Assembly: GCA_029287275.1 (NCBI GenBank)
Contig: JARFRL010000345.1
Coordinates: forward strand, 1-7,622
Direction: 5' to 3'
DNA length: 7,622 nt
Origin: Pontiella desulfatans
Lineage (GTDB): Bacteria > Verrucomicrobiota > Kiritimatiellia > Kiritimatiellales > Pontiellaceae
In this document: one piece after another, positions 5,863-7,622 of the stretch
Layout: each line of letters starts with the position of its first letter
How positions within the stretch are numbered: position 1 is the stretch's first letter
Program-made: the position numbers and the translations under genes
The notes under the pieces: model-generated
Database searches by the model: none
What the model saw: the letters and a program-made list of their open reading frames with translations, nothing else
Told to the model about the DNA's origin: nothing

Positions 5863-6861
5863 CTACTCGTATATCACGATGTAGTTGTTCTCGCGCAGGC
5901 GTTCGATCCAGCGGTCTTTCAGTCGTTCGCGCTCCATGTTGGTGAGGGCGTTCTTGAGGTCCTCGCGGACTTCGTCGAAGGTCTTGTAGCCCGGCTGACG
6001 CCGCGCCTCGACTTTGACGAGGTAAAGTTGCGTGCCGGTGTCGATGATCTCGCTGATCTCGCCCGCGGGCAGGGTGCGGAGCGTTTCACGTAGTTCCTCG
6101 CGGACGTCCTTGGGCTGCATCCAGGGGAACGCGCCGCCATCGGCCGCCCGGCTTCCCTCGGAGACTTGTTGGGCGGTCTCGCCGAAATCCGCGCCGTCGA
6201 GCAAGCGTTGCCGGACCCGCGCGGCTTCCTCGCTTTTCACGGTTTGATCCTCGGGCGTGGCGCCCTTGTTGAGGACGATCACGGCGTATTTCACTTTTTC
6301 GGGGATGAAAAAGGCTTCCTTGTTCTTCTCGTATTCCTCGCGGACCTGCTCCGGCGTGACGCGCGCGCGGCTGGAGACTTCCTCGTTCATCATCATGCCC
6401 ACGGCCATCTGCTCGCGGATCATCACCATGTATTCCTCGCGGGTTTTCTTCTGCTCCGCGAGCACCTGCTCGAACAGCGCTTTGTCGCCCTTGAAGCGTT
6501 CGTTGATGACGCGTTTGATCTCGTCGTTCACGTATTGGTCCGGAATCTGGCCGCCCTTGGCCTTGAACGCCTCCATCATCAGCGCGCGCTCGATCATGTC
6601 GTCGCGGGCGCGGTCGAAGGCCTTCCGCAGCTCCTCTTCGAGCTGGGCGCCCTGGAACTGACGGTAGATTTCCGGCAGGACCCCCGCCATCGCCTCGCGC
6701 ACTTCGCCGCGGGTGATGACGCGGTCGTTCACCTTCGCGGCGTATCCGTCGATTTCAATGGAAACGGGCTGTTGGGGTTGGGGCTGGACGCCGGGCAGAA
6801 ACTGGGCCGCCGCCGCGAGCGGAAGGGCCAGAACGACTGTGGTTGCAAGACGGAATTTCAT
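5863..6861 (-). CDS. Exported SurA/PpiC-type peptidyl-prolyl cis-trans isomerase
   Basis: This encodes 332 residues. The N-terminus (MKFR, hydrophobic to AAAA) is a Sec signal peptide with probable cleavage before Q20, and no lipobox Cys is present. Residues 20-32 form a Pro/Gln linker. The SurA-like N-terminal chaperone region spans about 37-185, opening with the typical AAKVNDRVITRGEV and continuing as long charged helices. A parvulin rotamase domain (about 188-283) includes GADFGETAQQVSEGS, DGGAFPW (241-247), the L-x-x-LPAGEIS segment and a closing YLVKVEARR. A helical C-terminal tail ends NNYIVIYE. The protein should act in the periplasm, helping to fold outer-membrane or secreted proteins. 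It is shorter than E. coli SurA, having one parvulin domain instead of two. No Shine-Dalgarno precedes the ATG. It is divergent from era, and the 104-base gap must hold both promoters. Whether it is a functional SurA equivalent or a general PpiC foldase cannot be settled. Confidence 0.9.
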   Translation of the reverse strand: MKFRLATTVVLALPLAAAAQFLPGVQPQPQQPVSIEIDGYAAKVNDRVITRGEVREAMAGVLPEIYRQFQGAQLEEELRKAFDRARDDMIERALMMEAFKAKGGQIPDQYVNDEIKRVINERFKGDKALFEQVLAEQKKTREEYMVMIREQMAVGMMMNEEVSSRARVTPEQVREEYEKNKEAFFIPEKVKYAVIVLNKGATPEDQTVKSEEAARVRQRLLDGADFGETAQQVSEGSRAADGGAFPWMQPKDVREELRETLRTLPAGEISEIIDTGTQLYLVKVEARRQPGYKTFDEVREDLKNALTNMERERLKDRWIERLRENNYIVIYE

Positions 6862-6965
6862 AAGCCGAACACCATAGATAAAGGGTGGGCGCGGCGCAAC
6901 GCCGAAAAACGAATCCGCGAATATTCTTTAGGCGCTCCGGCGACTTCGTGGTAAAACCCTCGCCC

Positions 6966-7622
6966 ATGACGGAAGAAACCATAGCGCCAACTGAAACGGA
7001 ACGGGCCGGCGTCGTCGCGATCGTCGGCCGCACGAACGTGGGCAAGTCCACGCTGCTCAACCATTTGCTCGAGGAAAAGGTCAGCATCGTGAGCGACACG
7101 GTGCAGACCACCCGCAACGTGATCCGCGCCATTCTGACCGAGGGCCGCGGGCAACTCGTTTTTCTAGACACGCCCGGCGTTCACAAGGCGCAAGGCGATC
7201 TCGGCAAGAATTTGAACAAGGCCGCGCGCTCCGCCGTCGCGGGCGTCGACGCGATCCTGCTGGTGATCGACGTGTCCACCAAGCCCGAGCTCGAGGACGA
7301 CGGCTGGTTCCGCCGGATCTGCCGCGAGGAGGCTCCGTGCCTCATCGCGCTGAACAAGTCCGACCGCAAATCCGACCGCTCGGCGGAATACCAAACGCTC
7401 TGGGAAGAAATCAACGCCGAGAAGGACTCGGACAAGGAGCCCGTCTGCGCGCGTGTTTCCGCGCTCCAAGGCACCGGAATGCCCGAGCTGCTCACCACGC
7501 TGTTCGCCAACCTTCCCGTAGGCCCCGCGCTTGTCCCCGACGCCATACTCACCGACTATCCCCGCAAGCTGAACAACGCCGACGTCGTCCGCGAGAAGTT
7601 TTTCCACCGATTGGAGCAGGAA
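6966..7622 (+). CDS. era: Ribosome-assembly GTPase Era (C-terminal KH domain beyond window)
   Basis: The open frame runs from ATG 6966 to the window edge as 219 codons without a stop. GTPase motifs are G1 GRTNVGKST (21-29), the Era-typical switch QTTR (47-50), G3 DTPGVH (68-73), G4 NKSD (130-133) and a G5-like SAL. The stretch LPVGPALVPDAILTD, followed by REKFF, is characteristic of Era just before its KH RNA-binding domain, which separates it from EngA and other TrmE-type GTPases. Era binds the 3' end of 16S rRNA and supports 30S maturation in the cytoplasm. Most Era proteins have GRPNVGKS; here Thr replaces Pro at residue 23, a tolerated position outside the phosphate contacts. An N-terminal extension of about 14 residues precedes the G domain. 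An in-frame GTG at 6948 is an alternative start. Neither start has a Shine-Dalgarno. Confidence 0.95.
   Translation, partial: MTEETIAPTETERAGVVAIVGRTNVGKSTLLNHLLEEKVSIVSDTVQTTRNVIRAILTEGRGQLVFLDTPGVHKAQGDLGKNLNKAARSAVAGVDAILLVIDVSTKPELEDDGWFRRICREEAPCLIALNKSDRKSDRSAEYQTLWEEINAEKDSDKEPVCARVSALQGTGMPELLTTLFANLPVGPALVPDAILTDYPRKLNNADVVREKFFHRLEQE

Noticed and set aside
5950..6450. Repeated CCTCGCGGAC-like words within the isomerase gene
   Set aside because: They are explained by repeated Val/Thr-Arg-Glu-Glu/Asp residues written with the preferred codons of the genome, not by a DNA repeat.
6892..6904. Short perfect hairpin CGGCG-CAA-CGCCG followed by five As in the isomerase/era gap
   Set aside because: The stem is only five base pairs in a GC-rich region, there is no downstream T-tract on either strand, and it lies between divergent starts where no terminator is expected.
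6166..6954. A 262-codon plus-strand frame antisense to the isomerase
   Set aside because: The His/Leu/Val-rich product is the usual mirror of a Glu/Lys-rich coding strand, and the isomerase on the other strand has a signal peptide and rotamase motifs.

Overview
The window is a gene-dense, GC-rich stretch of bacterial chromosome with eight protein-coding genes. There is no RNA gene, mobile element or CRISPR array, and no non-coding gap exceeds about 115 bases. Several features point to the PVC superphylum (Verrucomicrobiota, Kiritimatiellota or Lentisphaerota). These are a secreted protein with an SHD1-type N-terminal module, a eukaryote-like hexokinase of the DAGGTN family, a family-less membrane-anchored coiled-coil protein ending in an HLFNLDSF-like tail, and the general base composition. 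The phylum is an inference from family distribution and was not tested by phylogeny.

Left part (1-1688): two minus-strand genes, 46 bases apart and probably co-transcribed. The first is a membrane-anchored coiled-coil protein (718-1575). The second is an exported SHD1-domain protein that runs off the left edge (1-671). A 113-base divergent gap separates them from the plus-strand genes.

Middle (1689-5325): a polytopic GT-C glycosyltransferase resembling AftB-type arabinofuranosyltransferases is followed by a hexokinase. In this sequence the hexokinase is interrupted by a one-base frameshift near its N-terminus (about base 3331). The hexokinase converges on a CPBP-type (CAAX/Abi) intramembrane protease, and the two genes share the palindromic stop tetranucleotide CTAG.

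Right part (5326-7622): divergent from the protease is a small GGQ-containing release-factor-like ribosome-rescue protein. It converges on an exported SurA/PpiC-type peptidyl-prolyl isomerase, with a small heptamer repeat and stem-loop between them. Divergent from the isomerase is the ribosome-assembly GTPase Era, cut off by the right edge before its KH domain.

The genes mostly look like independent housekeeping units (glycolytic entry, ribosome assembly, ribosome rescue, envelope protein folding, surface glycosylation) and not one pathway. I see no convincing new multi-gene system. The most useful observations are the hexokinase frameshift with its ATGA restart junction, the promoter-like signal placed so close to the protease start that the mRNA could be leaderless, and the repeat-derived hairpin at 5809-5855.
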